From NCBI RefSeq assembly GCF_004027225.2, contig NC_044279.2, positions 43,300,744-43,364,743 of the forward strand: a DNA stretch of 64,000 nt, written 5' to 3'. Position 1 is the first letter of the stretch. Each line of letters opens with the position of its first letter. The position numbers and the translations under genes are program-made. The DNA comes from Strigops habroptila (Eukaryota; Chordata; Aves; Psittaciformes; Psittacidae). Of this stretch, positions 31,938 through 44,200 are shown piece by piece. The notes under the pieces were generated by a model. The model ran no database searches. It was not told the origin of the DNA and was given only the letters and a program-made list of their open reading frames with translations.

Positions 31938-34900
31938 CAATTTAGGGGTTAATTTGCTCATGTATCAACAGGTTTTGCATATTTTTTCAAATACAGCCTT
32001 ATTCAAAATACTTTCAATTTGTCAGTAACTATCCTTCTGTTTCATCTGCTTGATCCCACCAACTGACATCACATAGCTATATTTTAGAAGTGACTGTGTT
32101 ATCAATTTTTCATCTTTTCAATAAGAGGATATAAAAAATACTATAGATAAATTCTGGAGGAGTTCAATGTGACATGCCAAAAAGACAGGTGATTGTGGAA
32201 AGAATAGCTTCACAGCTATTAGAATTTCCAGTATTAGAATATCTCTTATTTGATTCAAATGAAGCACACTGTCATGATAATTTCTTTTAGCTTTTCATTG
32301 TTAAGATTTCTTCATTAAGTTTTTTGGGGTCGTGTGCTTCCTCTTTTTTCTACAATTTTTGTTTGTCAAGAGATAAACAATATCTTACTTGGGATGTGAA
32401 AATGGTTCTGGTTTGTTCATTTTCCGCACTTTTGCAAACTGGGCATAGGTAGCTTAGGAGTAGTCAGTATATCTTCTTTGAAAAATTTCTTCTTTCTTCA
32501 ACTTCTTGTCCTCCTGCTCTCAACACTGTAGTGATCTAACATTGTCAGCTTTATAACCATTTTCAGCATTGATGCCTCTTCCTCCTTTCCTCATCATGTA
32601 TCATTTCCAAATGCTTTGGGAGTGCTCAGTAAAGTTGCACAATATTCCTTTTCTGAAGACTTCTTACATGCAGGTTCTCAAGCTGCACATGTTTTCTATG
32701 GGTGTTTGAGTGCTTTATTACATCTCCCTCTCTTCTTTTTTCCTCCTCTAGTTCACCTGTGGCCTGAGCTGTCTTATCTGATGCACTTTTGTTGGGCCTC
32801 ATTACACTGATATTTCTATTTTTATGGACGTTTTCCTCTGATGTTGACTGTGAAGTGAGTAGGTTTCCTAATGAAATGTACATCAAAGTGTTTGTTCACT
32901 CTTTCACAGATGTTCTTTGGAGAGAGATAAGGGGGACACATCTTGAAAATTAAATTTAAATTGTTCAATTGCTTAAGCTGCAGACTAGTCATCTGAGTAA
33001 AACTTCTGGCCAATGCAAAAAGCCAGCTGGAAGGGAGAGCCACGACCAGCCCATACAAGTGGGAAGATGAAAGGGGTTAGTCAGGCCTTTCCATAGCCAA
33101 GAGCTTTAGCAGGAAATTTTTGTGCCCACTGTCATCACTCTTCCCTCTCCAGACCTCTTCCAGCTAACCCACCTTTTTCCTTGGACTCTTTCCGGCTACT
33201 GCCACTTTTTTCTTGAGTGGCAGAAGCCAGCAAGCCTTAGCTGTGTTTGCCCCTTCTGGCTGTCCTTACTCTGCCTTGGCCCACGTGCACCATCACCTCC
33301 GTGGAGCGCTGCCTCCTCTCACAGCTCACCTTTGCTACAGGCTGACCCTTTCTGCAGTTTCCCCTTCCTCCCATTCTGTTTGCCCTGTGCTTCATTTTCA
33401 CAAGAGATTTTCTTTCCATCGACACAAACTCTTCTTTATGTTTCCCCTGGAAAATAAAGGATTCATTCTGCAAATAAATATGAATACCTGAATGCAGGTA
33501 CATGAGAGAGAGTGAGAGAAGAAAAAGACAAGTAAAGAACAAGAAAAGCTAGAACAAGGCACGATAGAATTAAAAATACTCCCTAAATCCCTCTTCTGAC
33601 TTCACTAAGCTACTGTGCAGAAGACAGGAAGCACTGAAATAATTCAAACTGGGAAGCAATAGAAGAAAAACCTCAATATGAGGGGAAAAATGCAGCACTT
33701 CATTGTCACAGGCTGGTATATAACACTACATGGAGGACTGAATCAGGAATTTTTGTTGAGGGAACATAGATTTAAAGGAATACTATCAAAGGCATATGAA
33801 TATAGGAAAAGGGAACATTATTCATCTGTAAGAATAATGCCTTTAATCTTTTGCCATTAGACTCTGATCTACTATGTAACACATTACGGAAAAATTATTT
33901 GCCTGAGAATATTGATATAGATAAAGAGTTTCAATAGCATTTTTGCAAGGATGTAAATATAACTTTATAAGGAAAGTGAAGAAGTGCAGATGATTTAGAT
34001 CCACTGCTTGTACTTTTTAGATAATTGTATTGATTACTCGATTGCAAGTGACATGCCTGGTAATTTTGTTAAGTTAAACTGTATGTGCTTTATAATTCTG
34101 GGGAATGAATCATGGTAATGTCACTCTTCGAAAATTATAGACTGGGAGACTTCCTAAAAATTTGAAAAAGTTGCATTTTTGAGGATCTGCATCAAGTATT
34201 AAGAATCAGTCGTATCATACATTGCAGCAAATAACTTCAGTGAGAAATTATTATTTAGAGGCAAACACTGTTGTATTTACATGTGGAAATTAAAGCTCTT
34301 CAATTTTAAATCTGCTTAAATGAAAGTGGGCAGTGCACAACATCATTGTTCCATATAACAAGCTAGACAGTCTGTGTTTGTGGAGAACCTCTCAGTGTGC
34401 AAAAGCCCTGGACAGAAAGGTCCAAATCTTGGGTCATGTTGACAATTGTGTGCTGTTCTATTTGCAGATAGTTGCCCCAATAGTGCAAACTACTGGTCTT
34501 GATTAGGTTATGCAACTGCTCCTGTCTGTACTGCTTTCCCTTGGATCATATCTGAGTGAGAGGCACTTCATGAGTCTTCTGACTTTCACAGACATTGATG
34601 GCCTTTACAAGACAGAGGTGTCACCAAGGAAGGGGACCAAACTGACACAGGCTGAGTTACGGTTTTGAAACAAAGAGGTTTTGTTGCTTCAGGGTACTTA
34701 TATGCGATAAAAGCACCTTAGCAATCATGCATTTGTAGAGACAGTAGCATCAGAATAAAGAAAGAAATAACATGTAATGGAAATCTCAGTTCATATGCTG
34801 ATCTAACCTAACACCTGTAAATGAATAGCCTCCTGTGAAATGCTGGTGACCCACAGAGAGGTGCATATAAAATGCCTAAATCAAAATATAAGCTTCAAAT

Positions 34901-37900
34901 AATGGCTGAAGTAGGTCCCCAGAGGATCTCCTTTGCTATAACCAAGTTCAAACATGACAGCCTGTAAAAGGGAGGAAAGAAACACTGCTCAATTTTACAA
35001 TGCCTGTCGTAAGCTGAGCATCACCAGTGGATGAGACTGCTGTGGATCTACTGTTGTTTTAGGAGAATCCAGCACTCAACAATGCTAGCAATGGCATAAA
35101 TTAATCTTGTAAAACACATTTTACTATTAAAGGCCTTGACACGAAGGTGAAGTAATTCCAGCTGTCCTGCTGGACCACATGAAAGTGATATGTGATAGCT
35201 AACTAAGATATTCATACCAGGTGCAAGTGACAGATGCAACCAGTATGATGACAGATCAAGAGCTCTTGTAAATCTCATCAGGAGGGTCCATTTATTAAGG
35301 GCTTCAGCACCTCCAGCTGTTTCACGTCAGCAGATCTGACTGAGTTGCTACATTAATAAACCTTATAAAGTTTCTGTGATTATCTTAGTCTTTATTCTAA
35401 ATTTTTGGTTGTCAGTTTGATGAGCTACAGGAAAGATAGTTAAAAAGTTCCTTGATATAGACCTGATTTCCACCCCCATTTTGGTTTCTTTTTGGCTGTA
35501 TTCAGGCATTTCCTGAGGCAAGCCTTTTCCTGCTGAGAAGCAGAACACAGCACAGGTATTTTGAATAACGGCAGGGAAAGTATATGTGGAACTGCATTTA
35601 GGACCATGTGTCCCTGTCCACATGCAGTAGTGATCTTGGAGAGCAAGGAGCCAAACTTAGATAAGCTGCATGAATCATCCTTTTCTGAACATGCAGAGTA
35701 GTCTGAGGCATTAATTCACATCTTCTTTATTTATCCTACAGTTTGTGGAAGCCATGGTCTGCATTAGTTGCTAAGTGTGACTCTGCAGTCACTTACTTTC
35801 TTATAGTCTCTAGGAAACGAGTTTCCTCTGACCTGGGCCTGACCTAGACATCCACTCCTGTGTCATTGCAGTCATCTTAAGAAATGAAAAATTAATGATA
35901 ATCCTAGCAAAATTTAGTAACTGAGCTAGTATAAAGTGCACAGCTGGCTGAAAAAATAGTTTCTCGAATGATATTGATGTTATTGTTATACCCATTATCT
36001 GATTATTCCACATGACACTATTTATATATAATGAAATAAATGTGCTTTGTTCTCAGTGTTCAAGCGTGTTCTGTGTTCTCAGTTATGTCTCAGTTACGGG
36101 AGTAACCACAAAGCAACAAGGGCTGACACCGCTCTGGACAATGCAGGCAGATCTGACATGAACGGCAACAGCTTGATATTGTGACTCCGCACTGCAGTGC
36201 CAGCCATAGCTGTTATACCAGTCACAGACCACCAGATTTCCCTAGGCACAGGCCTGGTGTGGTATCTCTCTAGGACAACAGAAAGCATGTTTAAGGTCCC
36301 AGTGTGAACGCCATGGCAAAGCAGAAGGAAATGGGCCTCCAGAGGCAGCTGGGACAGCCCCATTGGTCCCCCTGCAAATCAGTCCTTCAGCTACACCGAA
36401 ATAGCTCCACTGACTGTTGAAAAATGAAGGCTGGAATACTAGGTTGCATCTCTTATGAATGTAAATTAGTTTTCTTATTTATTTGGAGTTTTTGAACAAA
36501 TAAGAGTAAAAGTGAGTATGTTGGTTTATATACATAAGGCTTTAATACAGAAAAATAGAAAAGAAGCAACTGAAATGCAGAAAAGCAACTGGTCCATTAT
36601 GCTAATTTTATTCTAACCTCTGCGTCTGGTGGTTCTTGACTAAGGATGTATGTGGAAGCTGGTGATGCTTTGCTCTCAGTTCTACTCCAGTATCTGAGCT
36701 ACGTAATTTAAAGTTAACTTGCCTACTTCAACATTATTTTTCAGTCTCGTCTGTGATGCCAATGTAGATGTATGTATCTCAGGTCTCCAACATTCATAGT
36801 CAGTTGTGGTGTGTCAAGGAACTGTTACAAGAGAATCCACAGTGAAAGAACTGTCTTAAAAATTTCTTCTTTCATTTCTGTTTTTCCTTTCACAAACAGC
36901 ACTCTTGTATTTTCAGTCTGCATAGCCTCAGGCAATTCACGCAGTACAGAATACTATTCTATTGAGAAAAGAATTACACTGAGAGGTATTGAGAAGCTTT
37001 TTAACCCCAGAGAGCATCTGAAAGAGTGCTTCACAGAGGCATTGCAAAACTCTCCGTTATCCAGGTACTGCAAACCCGCAGTTACACCTCTGTAAGGAAA
37101 CCACCTTATACACTGAGTACTTGTCCAGGCTATTCAGGAAGGACACAGGCTTAGAATCATACCTGTGCTCAAACCTCAGAACTTGAGAATGTATTTAAGA
37201 GCATCAAAACCCATTACTTGCATGTTTTCTATCCTTATTAGTAGCCGTTGCCCTGCTTCTGCTCCATCTTAAAGTCTTTTTGCTCTTGGGTACTTCTGCC
37301 CTCCTTCCTTGTTTAGTGACTTGAACATTTTTGGCTGGGGGAAGGGTAGAGCAGGTATCCAACTGCACTGCTTTTAAGTACTGTCTTTTAACTACTGACT
37401 TTGGCCAGTTAGAGGCATGATCATCAGGGAAACAGCTGTGTAGTGAAAGCCTAATAGGCTTACTGCTAAGGCATGTTGGTGCTGCCATCAAAACTGGCTC
37501 ACAACCAGCCTGGGAAAAAACCCACAGTGTGACCACCTGCGACCACTGTAGACCCTGTGTGGACTAGTGGAGAGTTGTTGCAGCTACTTTCACTCCCTAG
37601 AAGGAGGACAGATAACTGTGTATAGCTCTCTTCCAGATGACTTGCAATACTGTGCTGTTTCTGTACCTGTCAAGTATGCCTTAGCCTTGGTAAAGCTCTC
37701 TTTTAAGACTTAGGGGTTTTTAGTTCTTAAAACTAGACTCTAGAGCACACCATCAGATTGCAGATGGTAATCCTGTTTCTTTTCCACTTGTCTTTTTCTC
37801 CTTGTCCTCAGTTCCCAAAACCCTCTGATTAGCATCTTGAATGTATTCCTTTATATACCTTAGTTTGCATATTACTGGCTTTAGGCTGTGTTTCTCACTT

Positions 37901-40900
37901 GCAGCCTTATGCACACCAATAACACCTTATGTCTTATATAATGAAATGTAATAATATTTGATTGACAACTGTCTTGGTTAGCATCATATAAATGCTTAAT
38001 CTGGTGATAAAATACTTCTGATTAATTCATTATCCCTACCCCTGATAACCGCCATCAGTTTTACAGGGACTTCTACTGCGAGGTCTTCATTGAGGACCTC
38101 TTTGGGCAAGGGTACAGACTGAGGTGTCTTGCAGTTATAGGCCTTAGCCTAATTTTTGCACATTCACAGACTTTCCTCCTGGATTCACCTTCTGAGCAAT
38201 GATTTATATTTATTGGATGCAAAATACCTGCCTATCAATCACCTGCAGATGAACCTGGAATGTCCCTGACCTGTTAGATCGTTGTCCTTCTCCAGTGCAG
38301 CTAACAAGGATTTTCTTCCTCCATCATCACCTACAGCCATTCTGTGTCAGGGCTACTAGATTCATCAGCTCTGCGAGAAACCCACTAGAAGAATCAGTGA
38401 TGCTCTTCTCTTACCAGTCAGGATTGTCAACACAGGAATACCTGGTAAGGGTTTTAATTTATTGTAGATTTTTTTTAAAGTATGTTTTTAGAACAATCTC
38501 TGACCGAACTGCCATAGGGCTCCTTCTCTCAAAAGTTCTAATTCATCTTTCACTGCCCTTGCTAGTGCCAGGTTTGACTGACTGCAGTGGCAAGGCAGAA
38601 GTGATGTGCTGAAGCTGCTCACTTTCGGTCTGTAATGCAGCCCTCAGCACTGATAGCAGTCCTGTGCTCTGCCCTCAGCACAAGTAGCACTTGGACTTGC
38701 AGATGTCCATCCCCAGGCTCCAGGACAGACTCTCATACTTGTCCACCAGCTTTGTTCCCTCACAGGCCTATCCTAACCGGCTTCTTCCATGTCTCTTAGT
38801 CCACAGGATGGTTGCTCTGGTGGGAGAGTGCTGCACAGAGGTTAGCACCTTTTGTAATAAGCTGAGAGCCCAGCTACGGACAAAGTCCTGACAAGGAGCT
38901 GCCTAAAACTGACAGGAGGAGTCCTTACTGAGTACACAACTGCCCTAAAATGTCAGTTCCCATCATTGCACCATGCTAATGCCGGAAGGGTCTTTTTTCT
39001 CCACCCTGTATTACAGGGCCCAAGAGCCCAACACCCTGACTGAACACTGTCTTTCACAGTCCAGATGTTCGCCCACTCCTGGGCAGGGACAAAGGAAAAT
39101 GTTTCATGTAGCAGGAACTTTAGCAATTCCTGGACATTCCTTAAAGCTTGTAATGAGGCTGAGACTCATTAAAACACACCCAGCTTTCACACCATGGGAG
39201 CTGAAGTGAGGGCACAAAATGCCAGAGCAGCTTTACTGTGAATGAGGAGGGTACACCAAGCCTGGTCTGGAAAAACAGGTCCCATAATCATTCTGGCACT
39301 ACAAGAACTAAAAAGTCTGGTGAAGCCCCACTTGGCTGCACACTCTTGAGAGAGAGAAGTATGACAGAGGCCATAAGCAGGCAGTAGTACACCAATGAGA
39401 CAGCGTGGCTGTCTCCTCCTTATGCACAAAGCCTGATATTTCTTTCTTCTCTACCTTCCATCAATCCCCACCAACACCTTCATCGAATGAGGTACTAAAG
39501 TCTATAGCTCTTTTACTGTGACCCACGTCTATGTCCCCTCTTAACAGAACTGATCACTCTCCTTTTCTTGTCTAGTCAAAATGTGCAGAGATCAGGAGAG
39601 AAATTAAATGTTTGTTTCAGATGCTGCTTCCTGAATGGATGCGTTCAGAAGAGGGATATCGGCTCACAGGTCTTTTCAGAGGAAGGACTTCAAGAGAAGT
39701 GGATAAGCAGACTATATTCTATAAAAACTAGAAGGTTCAAAGAGTCCACAACTGTAGACTTGTGTTTTTTATTTTCTGCTCAGAGTCTGCTCTATATGGG
39801 ATCCCCTGTTAGGCCTGCTCTGGACCTGTCTCTGTGCCTCAGACAGGGCACCATGAAGAAGGACAGAAAGGACAGGTTCTGCAGTGAGGGAGAGCTCGGA
39901 GAACTTTCACCATGACACTTAAGAGATGCCAGGTTGGTGTACTGTGTGTTTCACTGAGGATGATCCCATGTTCCTGTCACAAGAGGTTAACGATCAACTA
40001 AAACTGTGAAATCTATGCATCTTTACAACCACATTTTTCTGCCCTTCCTACAGTGCCTGCAACACTTCCTCCATGTGCTGGCAGGGTGCTCCTCAGCTGT
40101 CATCTTGTCTCCCTAGATTCTCACCATACTGCACCTACAGGCTGTGAGTGAGCAGCCATACATATTGCACTGCTGCAAGCATGTCTGAACTGAGGGGGGC
40201 CACCCCACAGTGATGGGATAAGCATGAAAGTACCCATTGCTTGAAAATCTCAAGCTGAAGCCCTAGATCTTGAAGGTTAAATTTTAGAGGGTGTACAGCC
40301 CTCATTCCTGAATTTTCATTCCTGCCCTGGAGGACACGGTGGCCTAAAGACACTTACAAAGTCTTATTTTGTTTCCAAACAAATCCTAGTGCTTTTAAGC
40401 ACACTTCTTATTTGTCACATTTCTTTAAAGAGTCAGATGAAAGGGGCTGTTTTTATGTTCCCTGCATATCTTTCAGCATTTTGCCTAGCCCAACCAGGAA
40501 GGATAGTATTTATATTCTCTATATTTCACAGCATAATCTGTGGCCAGAGGGTCTATGTATTATTGTTATTTTTGGTATAGTTTTCAGGGCCTGCACATTG
40601 CCAACAGCTCTTTTTCTTGTAAGGAGACAGTAAAAACTTTGTATTTGACAACGTCTGTGTCTCTTGACTCAGTGCACTTTTGGAAAGCCCTCTCCTCTGG
40701 TATTCACACTATATCATCCTCCACCGCAAGACAATTTAAAATAAGATATTCCCAGTCCTGCCAGTGTTCTCTAAACAAAGCCTGTGAGTTGAGACTGAGC
40801 TCAGTACATATGCATGACATGTATTGGCACAGATATGCCAATGGGAGGGAGCGGTTAGAGTAATTTGGGATATCCTGGGACACTTTGGGGAGAGCTGTGG

Positions 40901-41829
40901 ATTTCTCCCTGTCCTCCAGCTGGCCTTCCTTCAGGGATCTTTCTTCCTTCTCTATTCATTTCAATAACGCACCTTCACCCTCAGACCATCAGCCTTAACA
41001 GACAACAGACCCCAAATAAAACACTGAAACAAAATATCTGGACAACAAAGTCTCCTATTCCTGCTGCTGCCACAGAGAAATGAGGTGAGGAGGCAAAAGC
41101 AGAACTGATTCTCCATAAAGTGGTGGTTTGAGATGCATCTGCTTCTAGAACAGCTAATGTATGCCCTCTAGCAAAGGTACAATAGGCATTCTGATGCAGT
41201 AGGGAGCTGCCTTTTTTTGTTTATACCCAAAGCTGGCTCTGAACCTGATGAGAGCAAATATGACATTATTTTACCTTTAGAATGGATAAAATCTGTATTT
41301 ATTAAAGGCATGACTCAGTTAATGTGAATAAAATCTCTGTGAAAATATACACCTTGGAAAAAATGATTAATCAGACATGGTTTTAAACATCACCTACATG
41401 AATAACAGAGGAACCTGAAATTCTTATTTGGAAGTATCCAAATAATATAATTTAAGTGACATTTAAATATCACTAACTCTTTGAATCATATACGATATTT
41501 TAGAAACATCCAGGTGCCTAGCTCCCTTTAATATCATAGACTATGAGGCACACAAATATCTTTGCCATTTGTACGTAAGGTCTCAGATTTATATTAGCTC
41601 TGAAAATGGAGCTTTGGCTTGTGGTTTTGTTGTTGTAAACTTTTATTCACAGGCTGTCTGTCTTTACCAAAAATTTGTCCACCAGTTGTTAGCTTTTTTA
41701 TGTTGAAGCATTTTGAATAGTTTTGTTTGTCCTCAGTGTAACTAATCTCACAGATGGATTATTAGGCTTGCAGAATCTGTTTACATTTATAAATATTTTC
41801 TCTCATAGCTGAAACATTTTTTGAGGAAA
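31938..41829. other. Intergenic region, no genes recognised
   Basis: Nearly 10 kb with no supported exon, RNA gene or repeat family. Composition shifts mildly, with pyrimidine-rich DNA around 33120-33420 and more balanced GC near 36100-36370 and 38280-38960. Open frames stay at about 121 codons or less and none shows a domain. Confidence 0.5.
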
Positions 41830-41899
41830 GAAGAAAGTTTCTACTAAAAAACTCTCTTCATATAGAAGAAAGTTTCTACTAAAAACTCTCTTTCTTTAT
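41830..41899. repeat. Tandem duplication, two 35-bp units
   Basis: GAAGAAAGTTTCTACTAAAA begins both units (41830-41864 and 41865-41899). They differ by one A in the A run and a few bases at the end. The near identity suggests a recent local duplication, perhaps by polymerase slippage. Confidence 0.88.
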
Positions 41900-43229
41900 A
41901 TAAAATGTACTTCCGCTTTGTTAGAAGACCATATGCCCCAGCCAGGCTGGCATGAATGAGTGTATAGCTGTGCATACAGTACACAATGTACTTTTTTTGG
42001 TAATTTTCTTAATCCCTCCCATTCTCTGATCCCTTTATACCCACAAACTTTTAAGCTGGAAGAGAAATTCTGTGATGGCTGGAACTTTCAAACCAAAAAT
42101 GCAGTGCTTGAAATGGAACAGGATGATCTCATCCATCCCTAATTTTAAATGTCTTTTCTATGCCTAGTAGACAGCTTTACTTTCAGAAAATCTGAGTCCT
42201 TGTCAGCCTTGAAAATACTACTTATTGACTTTAAGTCACTTGTATTTACTTTAAGCAATTGCCTATTGTGTATGGACATACACAGTAACTTTCCAAACAA
42301 AATGGCAAGTGTTCTTATGTTCATCAAGAGATCTAATTTCAATGTCAAGCTACTCTCCAACTGTGCACAAGTGAAGGAAAAGTTTTTCAGTGTACTACGT
42401 ACAGTTTTGCACTCTTATACGTCTGACATTAGAATAATGCACACTGGGCTTGATCCAACAGAGGGTGGCTTTTGTGACTGTTGATCCTGGACAATTCAAG
42501 AGCCCTCAGGCTCTAGTCAAAAAGTCTACTTTTGATTCTGATGGGAGAAAAATGCTTCCTTCTATGGCAGCAGACTGCCAAATTATGTGTCCTATGCTGG
42601 CTTTTTCCTGACTGGCACTGCATAATAGCTGTGGCAAAGATTTTACGCTTTACCTCTAAAGCCAGTTTGGCATGAAAGACTGATAAATGGATGACTCAAA
42701 ACCAAATGTAGTATTTCATAAAAGTATATATGCAGGAAGAGCTGCTGAGTGTTTTCCCCTTTTGCACAGTAAATAAACTAACTAGCTAAATGCATTGTTA
42801 GGTATTATTTGTAAAAGGGCTTTTGTTTTCCCATAAATCACCCCTGCAAGTTTTGAAAATGAAATCAGCCATCACAAGCAGGCTTTTGGAAATGTCACAG
42901 AAGCTGAATGCAGTCAGCATGCTCAAGAAATCATTTGTCATGATTCAATCAATGGGCTAGAGAACAAATCTAAAAGAAAGACTGCAGTAGAATAAAACAG
43001 CTTCAGGTTCCATGCATACAATCAATCCAAAACATGATTAGTCCAGCAACAATTACATACTTATAGTGCCCTGGATATTAAAGAAAAAGATAATTACTGA
43101 AATGGGAAGAATAATATACTTATCAAAATAAGCAAAGCATAGCTGCAGCCAGATATATAGGCAGCAATAGGAAATTACTGGACTGCCTCTGTAGATACCT
43201 TCCAGTGCTGTGGATCCAAAGCTGGAATA
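41900..43229. other. Intergenic, nothing recognised
   Basis: AT-rich DNA. The overlapping open frames on both strands at about 42145-42484 show no domain and are treated as chance. Confidence 0.5.
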
Positions 43230-43344
43230 GGTCCCTGATTCATTGAAGTACTTAAGCATGTGTTTCATTCCCAGTGAGTTCAAAGGGACTTAATCCTGTT
43301 CTTAAAGTAAGCATCTGCTTAAATGTTTAGCTGAATGAAGTCCT
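43230..43344 (+). mobile_element. Ancient palindromic interspersed repeat (MITE-like), copy 1
   Basis: It begins GGTCCCTGATTCA and continues ACTTAAGCATGTGTTT. It ends with CTTAAAGTAAGCAT then GCTGAATGAAGTCC, so the two ends are rough inverted complements. The sequence resembles a repeat common in reptile and bird genomes with a GCTTAAGTGCTTTGCTGAATCAGGGCC arm. I infer a non-autonomous DNA-transposon relic; its superfamily is not determinable here. Confidence 0.6.
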
Positions 43345-43445
43345 ACTGCCTTGATCCCATTTTTATTGGAAACATCCACTGACTTCCATGACTGCAGAAT
43401 TAGATTCTTTGATAGGTCTTGCAGAACTGTGGATCTGGGCCTTAG
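43345..43445. repeat. Possible fragment of a related ancient repeat
   Basis: CACTGACTTCCATGACTGCAG and the later GTGGATCTGGGCC resemble the GACTTCAATG and GATC-GGCCC words of old sauropsid repeats. The match is short and degraded. Confidence 0.3.
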
Positions 43446-43880
43446 TTGTTCACCTATTTTGCTCCAAACATCCTTCCTGAGTAGGGGATGTCCTGTCCAT
43501 CAGCAATACACATTTATCCAGCCTTGGGATAGTTAATGGATCAAGGAATATCCTTACTAGAAATCTTCTCAGATGATTAGGATGATAAAGCCTGAATCAG
43601 CAGCACATTTGAGCATGACTCCACAAGCTGGATAATAAATTGAGGTCGGTGTTGTTCTGGGAATGCTCTGAATAAATAGCATGGTTCCCAGTTGCTACCA
43701 GTCCATTTTCCCAAATGCCAGATACAGCTACCAGAACATGATTAGGTGGAACAAGGTCACAAGGCTCATGGTCTGCAAAGGTTCAGACCAAAGGCAATGC
43801 TGCAGGGGTGAGTGAGGTGGAAGCAGTTGCAGAAGTGTCACACACAGCGTGTGAGATTTGACAGGTTTTAGAGTAGCCCC

Positions 43881-43984
43881 ATTAAAGTCAATGAGAATGA
43901 AACACATGCTTTGCTCTGCAAAGATGGGATTACTCATGCGCCTAAAATTAAACATGTGGTTAAGTGCTTTGCTGAATCAGGGCC
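43881..43984 (-). mobile_element. Ancient palindromic interspersed repeat (MITE-like), copy 2
   Basis: It contains CCCATTAAAGTCAATGAGAA and TTAAGTGCTTTGCTGAATCA, and ends GGGCC. The reverse complement of 43945-43984 matches the start of copy 1 (43230-43270) base for base over most positions, so the two copies are inverted relative to each other across about 540 bp. Confidence 0.65.
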
Positions 43985-44118
43985 AGAGAGATGGAAAATG
44001 AGTACTGCCAGTACTATTCTCCCCATCCTCCTTTCCACACAGCTGCCTGCTGACGCCTGCTGACTTTTTTGTAAATAAGTACTGTAGCTATAGTACTTTA
44101 TTAATTACTGACAGAAAC

Positions 44119-44200
44119 TGGGCCATATCCAAAGTCCTGGCCACGCTGAGGTCCAATTTAGACAAAACTTCCACTAACACCAACTTAAGATTTGACTCGA
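44119..44200. repeat. Possible old repeat fragment
   Basis: GGGCCATATCCAAAGTCCTGG resembles the GGGCCTGATCCAAAGCCC end of another old sauropsid repeat. The remainder is not alignable by eye. Confidence 0.3.
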
